This document shows, in pieces, positions 7,680 through 15,600 of a stretch of 15,630 nucleotides of DNA. The stretch's first letter is position 1; every line of letters starts with the position of its first letter. A program made the translations under genes and the position numbers. This stretch comes from an uncultured Spirochaetales bacterium. Lineage in GTDB: Bacteria; Spirochaetota; Spirochaetia; Sphaerochaetales; Sphaerochaetaceae. The stretch is from NCBI GenBank assembly GCA_937902565.1, contig CALFMX010000157.1, forward strand, positions 1 through 15,630, in the 5' to 3' direction. The notes under the pieces are model-generated. The model ran no database searches. It saw only the letters and a program-made list of their open reading frames with translations, and had not been told where the DNA came from.

Positions 7680-7769
7680 CTTGATTCCCGAGCTCATGGC
7701 AAAGACATCGGGCACCGTGTTCTGGTTTGCCTGGATGCGGATCTTCGTCCAATAGGCCGAGGCCTGCAC
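7680..7769 (-). pseudogene. Fragment of a sugar ABC transporter substrate-binding protein
   Basis: On the minus strand, one frame encodes 'YWTKIRIQANQNTVPDVFAM', which resembles the early part of family 1 extracellular solute-binding proteins, where a 'W..K......N..PDVF' pattern is common. No start, signal peptide or remaining domain is present. It overlaps the ribosome site of the phosphodiester glycosidase gene. It is about 30 codons long, so the assignment rests on one motif. Confidence 0.45.
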
Positions 7770-7789
7770 GGCGCAGGGTCTTGCTTCGC

Positions 7790-7866
7790 CCGCTTCCTGA
7801 GCACGCCCGCCAACAAATCAGCGGTGCTCTCAACCAGCGTCCCGTCGAGATCGAAGACTACTCTCA
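7790..7866 (-). pseudogene. N-terminal fragment of a HAD-superfamily phosphatase gene
   Basis: From ATG 7866, with AGAGGGG ahead, the minus strand encodes 'MRVVFDLDGTLVESTADLL', the HAD motif I (DxDGT) at the position where phosphoglycolate phosphatase-like enzymes begin. After about 25 codons the homology stops. The frame runs on into unrelated sequence and ends at a TGA near 7700. The rest of the enzyme is missing. The promoter and ribosome site are intact, so the fragment is probably transcribed. Confidence 0.65.
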
Positions 7867-7925
7867 TGCTACCCCTCTTACCGCGTCAGATCTTTCCCTT
7901 TTCCAACGCCCAGGCAACCATGACC

Positions 7926-7953
7926 AGTATACCATGGTAGAATCCGCTGTCAA
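7926..7953 (-). promoter_or_regulatory. Sigma-70 promoter driving the HAD remnant and the glycosidase gene
   Basis: On the minus strand a perfect TTGACA (7953-7948) and TATACT (7931-7926) are separated by 16 bp. The start site would be near 7919, about 50 bases before the HAD ATG. I see no clear promoter on the plus strand of 7867-8044 for the divergent MFS gene. Confidence 0.6.
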
Positions 7954-8044
7954 AGTTGAGAGCGTGCCCAAATCAGACTCAAGTTTGACAATTATAGAAT
8001 GACAAGCAGAGTGTGCCCTGCTACCATGTGCCCAAGAGGTAGGT

Positions 8045-9322
8045 ATGCAGGATACAAAGCGTTCGATTGTTGCGTGGGCATTCTACGACTGGGCGAACAG
8101 CGCCTTTGCCACCACCGTGATGGCAGGCTTCTTCCCGGTCTTCTTCTCAGCCTATTGGGCAGTTGGCTCCTCCGCCGCCGAAGGGACCTTCTTCTTGGGC
8201 CTGGCCAACTCCATCGGCAGCGCGATCATCGCCCTGCTGGCCCCCTTCCTCGGCTCGATCGCCGACTGGGGCTCCTACAAGAAGCGGCTTCTCGGCTTCT
8301 TCGCCCTCCTCGGGTCGGTGATGACGGCGAGCCTCTACTTTTTGCAGATGGGCAACTGGCCGATGGCGGTCATCATCTACCTCTTTGCCATGATCGGCTT
8401 TGCCGGTGGCAACACCTTCTACGATGCGCTCCTGCCCTTCGTGGCCAGCGAGAAGAAGGTTGACTTCGTCTCCTCCCTCGGCTACAGCCTCGGCTACATC
8501 GGCGGAGGCCTGCTCTTTGCCGTCAACGTGCTGATGTTCCTGAATCCGGGGAAATTCGGTATCTCCAGCCAGGAGCAGGCGGTGAAGCTGAGCTTTGTCA
8601 TGGTGGGAATCTGGTGGATGGTCTTCAGCCTCCCGATCCTCCTCCTCGTCAAGGAGGAGAAGGGGTATGATGCCCTGCCGCTCAAGGAAGCGATCCGCAA
8701 GGGGATGAGCATGACCGTCTATACGGTGAAGAGCTTTCGCCAATTGAAGATGCTCTTCACCTTCCTCGTCGCCTACTGGCTCTACATCGACGGGGTGGAT
8801 ACCATCATCGTCATGGCGGTCAACTACGGCACGTCGCTGGGCTTTCCCAGCGAGTCGCTCATCGTCGCCCTCCTGATCACCCAGTTCGTCGCCTTCCCCT
8901 CCGCCCTCCTCTACGCCCTCTTTTCCAAGAAGGTGGGGGTCAGGCGGGCCCTGCAGGTCGCCATAGCAGCGTACACCCTCATCGCCATGCTCGGCTTCTT
9001 CATGAACAAGCCGATCCACTTCTACCTGCTGGCGGTAGCCATCGGCCTCTTCCAGGGAGGGATCCAGGCCCTCAGTCGCTCCTACTACACTCGCTTCATC
9101 CCCGAAGGGCGCAGTGCCGAGTTCTTCGGCTTCTTCAATATGCTGGGCAAGTTCGCCTCCATCCTCGGCCCCCTGCTCATGGGCCTGGTGAGCCTGGCCA
9201 CCGGCTCCACCCGCCTGGGAATTGTCAGCCTCATCATCCTCTTTGCCGGAGGATTCTTCATGCTCTCCAAGGTCGATGAGAAACGAGGTGAAACGGAGGC
9301 CAAGGCGTTCCTGGAAACCTGA
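8045..9322 (+). CDS. MFS transporter, UMF1 (Atg22-like) family
   Basis: A 425-residue, very hydrophobic protein with about 12 membrane segments. ATG at 8045 follows AAGAGGTAGGT. The N terminus 'SIVAWAFYDWANSAFATTV' is diagnostic of the UMF1 family, the bacterial relatives of the fungal vacuolar exporter Atg22. 'GSIADWGSYKKRLLGFFALLG' matches the conserved loop between helices 2 and 3, and 'GGIQALSRSYYTRFIPEGRSAEFFGFF' the late conserved block. Bacterial members are presumed drug, sugar or amino-acid transporters, but the substrate is unknown. A MATE exporter starts 34 bp downstream on the same strand, so both may be one transcript. Family call is sure, substrate is not. Confidence 0.92.
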   Translation: MQDTKRSIVAWAFYDWANSAFATTVMAGFFPVFFSAYWAVGSSAAEGTFFLGLANSIGSAIIALLAPFLGSIADWGSYKKRLLGFFALLGSVMTASLYFLQMGNWPMAVIIYLFAMIGFAGGNTFYDALLPFVASEKKVDFVSSLGYSLGYIGGGLLFAVNVLMFLNPGKFGISSQEQAVKLSFVMVGIWWMVFSLPILLLVKEEKGYDALPLKEAIRKGMSMTVYTVKSFRQLKMLFTFLVAYWLYIDGVDTIIVMAVNYGTSLGFPSESLIVALLITQFVAFPSALLYALFSKKVGVRRALQVAIAAYTLIAMLGFFMNKPIHFYLLAVAIGLFQGGIQALSRSYYTRFIPEGRSAEFFGFFNMLGKFASILGPLLMGLVSLATGSTRLGIVSLIILFAGGFFMLSKVDEKRGETEAKAFLET

Positions 9323-9356
9323 TAGCTTTACCAAAGAGTCCCTCTATGCTATTAGT

Positions 9357-10745
9357 ATGTGCATGTCCACACCAATAGCATCTGAGAACAAGATGGGGGT
9401 CAAGCCGATCCCCTCGCTCGTCCTGTCCATGTCATTTCCCATCATGCTCAGCATGCTGGTCCAGGCCCTCTACAACGTAGTCGATAGCCTCTACGTCTCC
9501 CACTACAGCCAGGACGCCCTTACCGCCCTCACCCTCGCCTTCCCCCTGCAGAACCTCCTCATCGCCGTCAGCGTCGGCACCTCGATCGGGATCAACTCCC
9601 TGATCAGCCGCAAGCTCGGCGCCCAGGACAAGAAGGCAGCGAGCAAGGCGGCGGGCAATGGGATCACCATCTCCCTGCTCAGCTGGCTGCTCTTTGCCGC
9701 TATCGGCCTCCTCTTCACCCGTCGCTTCATCGGCTTCTTCACCGCCGACGCCGAGCTCTTGCGCATGGGCCACATCTACAGCGCCATCGCCCTCTTCTTC
9801 TCACTGGGCGTCTTCATCGACATCACCTGTGAGCGGATCCTGCAGGCGACCGGGGACACGGTCAGGCCGATGATCATCCAGATGACCGGGGCTATAGTCA
9901 ACATCATCCTCGACCCGATCCTGATCTTCGGCTGGTTCGGCTTGCCACGCATGGGTGTGGTCGGGGCAGCGATCGCCACCGTCTTCGCCCAGCACGTCTC
10001 GGCGGTGATGGCCCTCTACTACGTGCGCAAGAACAAGGAGATTATCATCGAGAAGAGTGACCTGGCCCTTGAGTGGAAGACGGTCAAGGACATCTATGCA
10101 GTCGGCCTGCCCTCGATCATCATGCAGTCGATCGCCACGGTGCTCAACACCAGCCTCAACAAGATCCTCATCGGCTTCGGCACCGCCGCCGTTGCGGTCT
10201 TCGGCATCTACTTCCGCCTGCAGTCCTTCATCTTCATGCCGATCTTCGGCCTCAACAGCGGCCTCATCCCGATCATCGGCTACAACTACGGGGCCCGGAG
10301 GCCCAAGCGTATCACCGAAGCGCTCCGCGTCGGCATCATCCTCAGCCTGACCATCATGACCATCGGCTTCTTGCTCTTCACCTTCATCCCCCACATCCTC
10401 CTTGGCTGGTTCAACGCAACCGAGGCGATGGTGGCCATCGGGATCGTGGCGATGAAGCGCATCAGCCTCTGCTTCATCTCAGCGGGCATCTCCATCGTCC
10501 TCGGCTCCGCCTTCCAGGCAACCGGAGACGGTCACTTCACCATGATCACCAGCATAACACGCCAGCTCGTCTTCCTCCTGCCTGCAGCCTACCTGCTGGG
10601 CAAGTACTTCGGCCTCGATGCCCTCTGGTTGAGCTTCATCATCGCCGAGACTGCCTCCCTGATCCTGACAATCTTCTTCTTCATCAAGCTCTATAGGAAG
10701 AAGATCAAACCGCTGTCAGCGCCTGTGTCCACCGTGCAGTCATGA
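9357..10745 (+). CDS. MATE family efflux transporter
   Basis: A 462-residue, 12-helix protein of the multidrug and toxic compound extrusion family, which exports cationic compounds in exchange for Na+ or H+. 'GVKPIPSLVLSMSFPIMLSML' and 'QALYNVVDSLYVSH' open the first half, and 'GVVGAAIATVFAQ' and 'NYGARRPKRI' are conserved MATE blocks; the two halves repeat ('AVGLPSIIMQSIATVLNTS' begins the second). It resembles the MepA/NorM-like group of anaerobes. No good ribosome site precedes the candidate starts at 9357, 9363 and 9393. I choose 9357; the open frame continues upstream to 9222 but overlaps the MFS gene. Its TGA overlaps the stop of a convergent pseudogene in TCATGA (10740-10745), with no terminator between them. 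Confidence 0.92.
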   Translation: MCMSTPIASENKMGVKPIPSLVLSMSFPIMLSMLVQALYNVVDSLYVSHYSQDALTALTLAFPLQNLLIAVSVGTSIGINSLISRKLGAQDKKAASKAAGNGITISLLSWLLFAAIGLLFTRRFIGFFTADAELLRMGHIYSAIALFFSLGVFIDITCERILQATGDTVRPMIIQMTGAIVNIILDPILIFGWFGLPRMGVVGAAIATVFAQHVSAVMALYYVRKNKEIIIEKSDLALEWKTVKDIYAVGLPSIIMQSIATVLNTSLNKILIGFGTAAVAVFGIYFRLQSFIFMPIFGLNSGLIPIIGYNYGARRPKRITEALRVGIILSLTIMTIGFLLFTFIPHILLGWFNATEAMVAIGIVAMKRISLCFISAGISIVLGSAFQATGDGHFTMITSITRQLVFLLPAAYLLGKYFGLDALWLSFIIAETASLILTIFFFIKLYRKKIKPLSAPVSTVQS

Positions 10746-11270
10746 CCTTCTCGTGCCACTGACGATCTCCCCCACCGCCCAGAGCGGCACGTTGAGCAGC
10801 CACCCCTCATCTTTGTAGTCCGCCATATTGGCACGGATCGAGAGGTGGGGGTTGAACTTCTCACGATACACCTTGAGGCTCTTCACCTGCAAATTGAGTT
10901 CGGCCTTTACCTCAATCGGGATGACATCACTGCCGGTATCGATCATAAAATCCACCTCGGCGCTGCTTCGATCATTCGCCCAATAGCAGGTCTCGATCCC
11001 CTTCAGCATCTTGAGCTGTTGCACTACATATTGCTCGGTCAATGCACCCTTGAACTCCTTGAACAGCTCATTACCATCAAGGAGTGTACTCTGCTGCAAC
11101 CGCACCATGCAGGACAAGAGTCCAATATCCACGAGGAACAACGTGAAGGCCTTGGAATCTTCGTATGCCCTGCATAAAGCTCCAAGCCCGTCACGATGCG
11201 TTGGATATTGAAATCGGCGGAGAAGAGTTTTGCATAATACACGACATATTGATCCAGTATGTGTTGTGCA
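10740..11270 (-). pseudogene. AAA (AAA_14)/DUF4143 ATPase with internal deletion and frameshifts
   Basis: The C-terminal ~140 codons (11170-10740) are intact DUF4143: 'AYEDSKAFTLFLVDIGLLS', 'FKGALTEQYVVQQL', then the nuclease-like 'EVDFMIDTGSDVIPIEVKAE'. Immediately upstream, in a different frame, 'LFSADFNIQRIVTGLELYAG' (about 11225-11165) matches the N-terminal ATPase domain of the same family, normally some 150-200 codons away. The Walker A region, the rest of the ATPase and the middle are gone. Full-length relatives are ~400-450 residues, ATPases of uncertain role common in anaerobes. The gene is broken by an internal deletion near 11160-11172 plus frame changes, and no start or ribosome site is convincing. 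Confidence 0.75.
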
Positions 11271-11380
11271 GACCATACCCACATCATGAGGCTACCGCAT
11301 CTCTCTATCCTCTTGGTTGAAGAAGCTGTGGAACACACAAATCCACCCTCTCTGCAACTCTTGATACCGCTGAAGCACAA

Positions 11381-11625
11381 GCAAGGCAACAAGAAAAGCA
11401 TAGAGTCGAGACCCTCCCGGGCCCGATGGTCGCTCTGCTGAACGCCCTGGAATCCAAGAGCCTCTCCCATCAAGAACGCTTTGCTGCAACAGGAAGGACA
11501 AACGACGTCCGGTCCTTCAAGCGCACCATCGAACCGCTTATAACAGATGGCTACGTCGAAATGACTGTGCCCGACAAACCGAGCAGCACTCTTCAACGAT
11601 ACAAGCTGGCCGATCTCTGCTCAAG
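11381..11625 (+). pseudogene. C-terminal winged-helix remnant of a Fic- or RecG-like (AlbA_2/AAA_4) protein
   Basis: One plus-strand frame encodes 'LLNALESKSLSHQERF...' followed by 'RSFKRTIEPLITDGYVEMTV' and 'PDKPSSTLQRYKLA'. This resembles the final winged helix of Fic-family and RecG-related regulators, whose last residues are typically 'MTIPDKPNSRLQKYRLT'. The frame opens at 11321 after a stop and has no start or upstream domain. It then runs on to 11722, antisense to the end of guaA, which is not a normal ending. Between 11271 and 11380 I see nothing recognisable. Assignment rests on the C-terminal pattern only. Confidence 0.5.
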
Positions 11626-11659
11626 GACTCCTTCTAGAGCACTTGGTACGCAGCCCCGC

Positions 11660-12880
11660 TCACTCCCACTCAATGGTGGCAGGCGGCTTGTCGCTGATAT
11701 CGAGGAGCACCCGGCTGACTGAGGTCACTTCGCTGAGAATGCGGGCCGAGATGGTCTTCAACAGTGCGGCATCGAAGGGGTAGCAGGTGGCATGGATTGC
11801 ATCGACGCTCTCCACTGCCCTGATGGTGCACACCTCCTGGTGGCTGCGCTGCCCATCGCGGATCCCCACGCTCTTGACCGGCAGGAGGCAGGCGATAGCC
11901 TGGAAGACCTTGTCGTAGAGGCCGGCCTTTCGTACCTCCTCGATGAAGATTGCATCCACGTCGCGCAGCGTATCGAGCCGCTGTTTGGTCACCGCTCCCA
12001 CGCAGCGGACCCCGAGGCCGGGACCCGGGAAGGGGTGGCGGCCCAAGAGCTCTGAAGGAAGGCCCAATACACGACCGAGCTGGCGCACCTCGTCCTTGAA
12101 GAGTTCGCGCAGTGGCTCGAGCAGTTCCCACTTCAGGTCGGCAGGAAGGCCGCCGACGTTGTGGTGGCTCTTGATGGCAAGCGAGCCGGCCTTTGCCGGG
12201 TTGAGGCTCTCGATGACATCGGCGTAGATGGTGCCCTGGGCGAGGAAGGAGATGGTCCCGAGGGAGCGGCCCGCCTCATAGAAGGTATCGACGAAGAGGC
12301 GCCCGATGATCTTGCGCTTCTCTTCAGGGTCTGAGACATCTTTTAACGCTTGGAGGAAGCGCTCCTCTGCATCGACGGTGACCAGGTTGATCTTGTAGTG
12401 CTCCCTAAAGAGCTGTTCGACCATCGCAGCCTCCCCCTTGCGAAGCAGGCCATGGTCGACGAAGACACAGACCAGCTGGTCGCCGATGGCCCGGTGGATG
12501 AGGAGGGCGGCGACCGAACTGTCAACCCCGCCCGAGAGGCCAAGCAGCACCCGTTTGTCCCCTACCCGCTCCCTGATGGCCTTCACCTGACTCTCGATGA
12601 ACGCCTCCATGGACCAGGAGGCGGAGAGACCTGCCACCTCAAAAAGAAAGTGGGAGAGCGCCCCCTCGTCGATGGCAGCAGTGGAGTCGATGCTCATCGC
12701 CTTCAGTGTGGTCTCAGGCACTGGCGTCTGGTCGCAGATGATGACGGCCTGCGCCCCAAGGGAGGCGAGCGCCTCTGGGGTGAAGACGACCTGGCTGTAG
12801 ACGCCAAGGCTTCTCACCGCCCTGGCGACGTGGTGGACGGGATGTTCACCATTGGTGTAGATAGCTACGGTATCGTGCAT
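11660..12880 (-). CDS. guaA: GMP synthase with degenerate, truncated glutaminase domain
   Basis: A 406-residue protein from ATG 12880 with GGTAGGAG ahead; an upstream in-frame GTG at 12895 overlaps that ribosome site. The synthetase part is complete. The PP-loop 'LSGGVDSS' is at 115-122, 'RKIIGRLFVDTF' and 'LAQGTIYADVIES' follow, then 'IKSHHNVGGLP', 'LFKDEVRQLGR', 'RHPFPGPGLGVR', and the dimerisation domain ending 'DISDKPPATIEWE'. It converts XMP to GMP via an adenylated intermediate. Normal GuaA is ~510-525 residues with an N-terminal glutaminase of ~200. Here only ~110 residues precede the PP-loop. They align to the first strands ('VARAVRSLGVYSQVV') and the last helix ('FLFEVAGLSASWSMEAFI') of that domain. 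The nucleophile-elbow Cys motif and the 'HPE' His-Glu pair are absent. It is the last gene of the ecf operon, 8 bp after ecfS. Confidence 0.95.
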   Translation of the reverse strand: MHDTVAIYTNGEHPVHHVARAVRSLGVYSQVVFTPEALASLGAQAVIICDQTPVPETTLKAMSIDSTAAIDEGALSHFLFEVAGLSASWSMEAFIESQVKAIRERVGDKRVLLGLSGGVDSSVAALLIHRAIGDQLVCVFVDHGLLRKGEAAMVEQLFREHYKINLVTVDAEERFLQALKDVSDPEEKRKIIGRLFVDTFYEAGRSLGTISFLAQGTIYADVIESLNPAKAGSLAIKSHHNVGGLPADLKWELLEPLRELFKDEVRQLGRVLGLPSELLGRHPFPGPGLGVRCVGAVTKQRLDTLRDVDAIFIEEVRKAGLYDKVFQAIACLLPVKSVGIRDGQRSHQEVCTIRAVESVDAIHATCYPFDAALLKTISARILSEVTSVSRVLLDISDKPPATIEWE

Positions 12881-12888
12881 ATTGACTC

Positions 12889-13410
12889 CTACCACGAGAG
12901 GGCGCTAACCGGGGGATAGGCGCGCTTGACTGCGCTCGAGACGGCCAGGCCGAGGATGAAACCGACTGCGCTTTGGACGAGGTTGCCCGGAATCTCGGCA
13001 GCGGCAACGGCAGCGGTGCTGATAAAGAGCGCTGACAAGGCGAAGTAGCCGAGACTGACAGTAGCCATGCAGACGATGCCGGCAATGATTTTCCTCAAAA
13101 ACGACGCTTCATGGTCACCTTTGCTGCGGACGATCAGGGCGATGAGAAGCCCCTCCAGGCCGTGGACGGCAAAGGAGATGGGCGCCCACTGGGCGTACCC
13201 GCTGATCAGGTCGGCCAGAGCGGTCCCCAGAGCTGCTGCGATGAACGATGAGGCGGGACCGAAGGTGAAGGCGATGAAGCAGATGGCGACATCACAGAGG
13301 TTGAGGTACCCCTTTGCGGTCGGGATACGGATGATCATGGTGAAGACAACGACTACCGCCGTCAACACTGCGGTCACAGCGAGCTTGAGTGCATTACGAT
13401 TCTGTTGCAT
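12889..13410 (-). CDS. ECF transporter S component (substrate-binding membrane subunit)
   Basis: A 173-residue integral membrane protein with about six hydrophobic segments. ATG at 13410 follows GGGAG, which overlaps the end of ecfT; the gap is 9 bp. It begins with 'ALKLAVTAVLTAVVVVFTMI', then 'IRIPTAKGYLNLCDVAICFI', 'TFGPASSFIAAALGTALADL', 'GYAQWAPISFAVHGLEGLLI'. This is the pattern of the ECF-type S-component family often annotated as riboflavin- or HMP-type (PF07155-like). S components capture a vitamin or nucleobase and deliver it to the EcfA-EcfT module. The substrate cannot be told from these motifs, but the tight linkage to guaA points to purine metabolism rather than riboflavin. The family call is fairly sure. 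Confidence 0.87.
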   Translation of the reverse strand: MQQNRNALKLAVTAVLTAVVVVFTMIIRIPTAKGYLNLCDVAICFIAFTFGPASSFIAAALGTALADLISGYAQWAPISFAVHGLEGLLIALIVRSKGDHEASFLRKIIAGIVCMATVSLGYFALSALFISTAAVAAAEIPGNLVQSAVGFILGLAVSSAVKRAYPPVSALSW

Positions 13411-13419
13411 GGTATCTCC

Positions 13420-14187
13420 CTATGCTTTGAAGATCAGCCAAAGCACAGTGACAATGGTAATGGAAATGACAAAATCGGTAAATAGATGGGTGTAGGAGTC
13501 GAGGCTGCGGTAGCTGCTGCGCGTCTCACTACGTCCAAGGCCCCGCATCTCCAGGCTCATCGCCAGGTTGGGGATGGAGCGCAGGGCGACGACGAGGACA
13601 CTGGTGAGGGTGGGCAACAGATCCTTGAGGCGTTGGATGTAGTTCTTCTTCTCCTCGTCGGCAGCCTCCCTGAGGCTGTGGCTCTCCCCAATCTGGGAGA
13701 AGGATTCGGCGATGAAGGGGATGGAGGAGAAGGAGAGGGTCACCACCAGAGCCGCCTTGTAGGGCAGGCGCCAGAAGCGCAGCGCCAACATGAGCTCCCC
13801 CATCACGGTGGTGGCAAAGAGGAGGGTACAGACGTAGGTGATACCGATGAAACGGCAGGCGAGGCGCAGGGCCTGTGCCGCCCCCTCAACCGTGATGATC
13901 GTCACTGACCCTATGCTGAGGAGCACCTCCCCTCCCCTGACGTTGAAGGGGGCGAAGAGGAGCATGAAGAGGAGCATCGGGGTGATGGACTTGAGCACCG
14001 AGACCATGTTCCGTGTTCCGGTGTTGTGCCACCCCACCGCGATGACCAGTAGCACACTCACAGCCAGTCCCACCAGGGTGATGGGGAGGAAGAAGAAGAC
14101 ACAGAGGAGGATCATCAGGAGGATCTTTGCCCGCGGGTCGAAGCGGTAGAGCCAGCCCCGTCCATCTACGAAGGTCGAGGTGTTCAT
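13420..14187 (-). CDS. ecfT: ECF transporter transmembrane component EcfT
   Basis: A 255-residue membrane protein, the coupling subunit between the ATPases and the S component. ATG at 14187 overlaps the stop of ecfA by four bases (ATGA), so the two are translationally coupled. The N-terminal 'WLYRFDPRAKILLMILLCVF' is the usual EcfT opening ('DPR.K' before the first helix). Several membrane segments follow to ~130. The cytoplasmic coupling region includes 'FSSIPFIAESFSQIGESHSLR' and 'ALRSIPNLAMSLEMRGLGR', whose 'MRG' near residues 214-216 fits the ATPase-docking X-R-X motif. One last membrane helix closes the protein. Placement between ecfA and ecfS supports the call. Confidence 0.92.
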   Translation of the reverse strand: MNTSTFVDGRGWLYRFDPRAKILLMILLCVFFFLPITLVGLAVSVLLVIAVGWHNTGTRNMVSVLKSITPMLLFMLLFAPFNVRGGEVLLSIGSVTIITVEGAAQALRLACRFIGITYVCTLLFATTVMGELMLALRFWRLPYKAALVVTLSFSSIPFIAESFSQIGESHSLREAADEEKKNYIQRLKDLLPTLTSVLVVALRSIPNLAMSLEMRGLGRSETRSSYRSLDSYTHLFTDFVISITIVTVLWLIFKA

Positions 14188-15600
14188 GCGTCTCTCAGCC
14201 TCCCCCCTTCGATGGTATACCCCCGCCCCCCTACCTTGGAGGCGAAGAGGCGGTCGTGGGTGATGAGGAGGATTGCCGCCCCGCGCCTCCTCAGGTGGGC
14301 GATGATGGTGAGGGCACTATGGTAGGTAAGGGCACTGTCAAGCTCATCGAGGATGTAGAAGGGGCGGTCGAGGAGGTAGTAGACGGCAGCCTGCAGCGCC
14401 TTGCGTCCCGGATAGCTCATCGTCGTCGGGGTGTCGGTGAGGGTGAGGCCAAAGAGCTCCGCTGCTTCACTCACCAGACCCTTGATCTCGCGAGGCGAGA
14501 GGTCGCTCCGTCTCTTGAGTGACCAGGCAAGCTCATCCTCCACCGTCGGCAGGAAGATCTGCAGGTCGGGGTTCTGGAAGAGGTAGCCGACGGTTCGGTT
14601 GAGCCCCTTTGAGGGGGAAGGAACCCCATCGATGGTGATGACCCCGCTCTTGGGTTCATCGAGGCCACAGAGCAGGCGGCTGAAGGAGCTCTTGCCACTG
14701 CCGTTGGCTCCGGTGAGGGTCACCACCTCCCCGCTCTGCAGCTCAAAGCCCTCCACCACCAGCTCGAAGGGGGCTACGCGGAGTGCATTGCGCCGTCTGC
14801 GCTCCACCACCAAATCCTCCATGCTGCTGTCGATATCCTCCACGGCAAGGGTATGTGTGTAACGAGGTTCAATGGGAGCTGCCCCGAGTGGGTTGGGTCG
14901 GTCATCACCCGAGAGGTGGGCAAAGCGGTCGAGCAGGTCGCCTCGCTCCATCTCGACAACGCTCTTGCCATCGAGCAGGAGCACCCGGTCAAAGAGATCG
15001 GCGAACTCGTCGAGGTAGCGGCTGGCCAACACCAGGGTAGTCCGGCCCTCCTGGGCGATCACCTGCTGAAGGTGGCCCCTCCACTCTACATCCAGATCAT
15101 CGAAGACCTCATCGAGCAACCAGAGACGGGGGGCGATCGCATCCTGGATTGCCAGGAGCACCCGCTTGCGCTCCCCTCCGCTCAGCTCGCTCTCGTTGGC
15201 ACCCCTGAGGTGGGTGAGACCCCACTTCTCGAGGGCCCAGTCGATACGCTCTGCCATCTCACTCCGTACAAGGCCGAGGGACTCCAGGGGGAAGGCGATT
15301 TCCTCCTCCACGGTGGTGGCGATGAACTGCTCAGCCGGGTTCTGGGAGACATAGCCCACCTCGGTGAGCAGCTGCCATGGCTCGGTGAGGGAGAGGTCAT
15401 GGCCGAAGACCGAGATGGTGCCCGTCAATGTGCCGGGAAAGTACTTGGGGCAGACGCCACAGATGATCTTGGCGAGCGTGGTCTTGCCCTTGTCAAAGGG
15501 GGCAAGGAGCAGGACCCGCTCCCCCTCCCCGATCACCAGATTGAGATCGGATAGGAGGGGTTCCACCTCGATCCCATCATAGGACCGGTAGGTGAAGCGC
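14184..15600 (-). CDS. ecfA: Fused ECF transporter ATPase (EcfA-EcfA), 5' end cut by adapter
   Basis: A two-domain ATPase of at least 471 residues. Homology continues upstream of a GTG at 15566 ('RFTYRSYDG', the adenine-stacking A-loop), so the true start lies beyond the adapter junction. Numbering from that GTG: domain 1 has Walker A 'APFDKGKTT' (22-30; first Gly replaced by Ala), Q-loop Q75, canonical signature 'LSGGERKR' (128-135), Walker B 'LWLLDEVF' (148-155), but Ser182 in 'LASRYLDE' where the H-loop His is expected. Domain 2 has canonical Walker A 'GANGSGKSS' (286-294), Q331, Walker B 'FYILDEL' and His437 ('ITHD'), but the signature is degraded to 'MSYPG' (383-387). One ATP site should therefore be consensus and the other degenerate. 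It powers the transporter with EcfT and the S component encoded next in the operon. Confidence 0.9.

Noticed and set aside
8147..9334. Long minus-strand open frame opposite the MFS gene
   Set aside because: Its Glu/Gly/His-rich composition is a typical antisense shadow of hydrophobic codons; the plus-strand UMF1 protein is unmistakable.
12881..12895. Upstream GTG start giving guaA five more residues
   Set aside because: These codons contain the GGTAGGAG ribosome site that serves ATG 12880.
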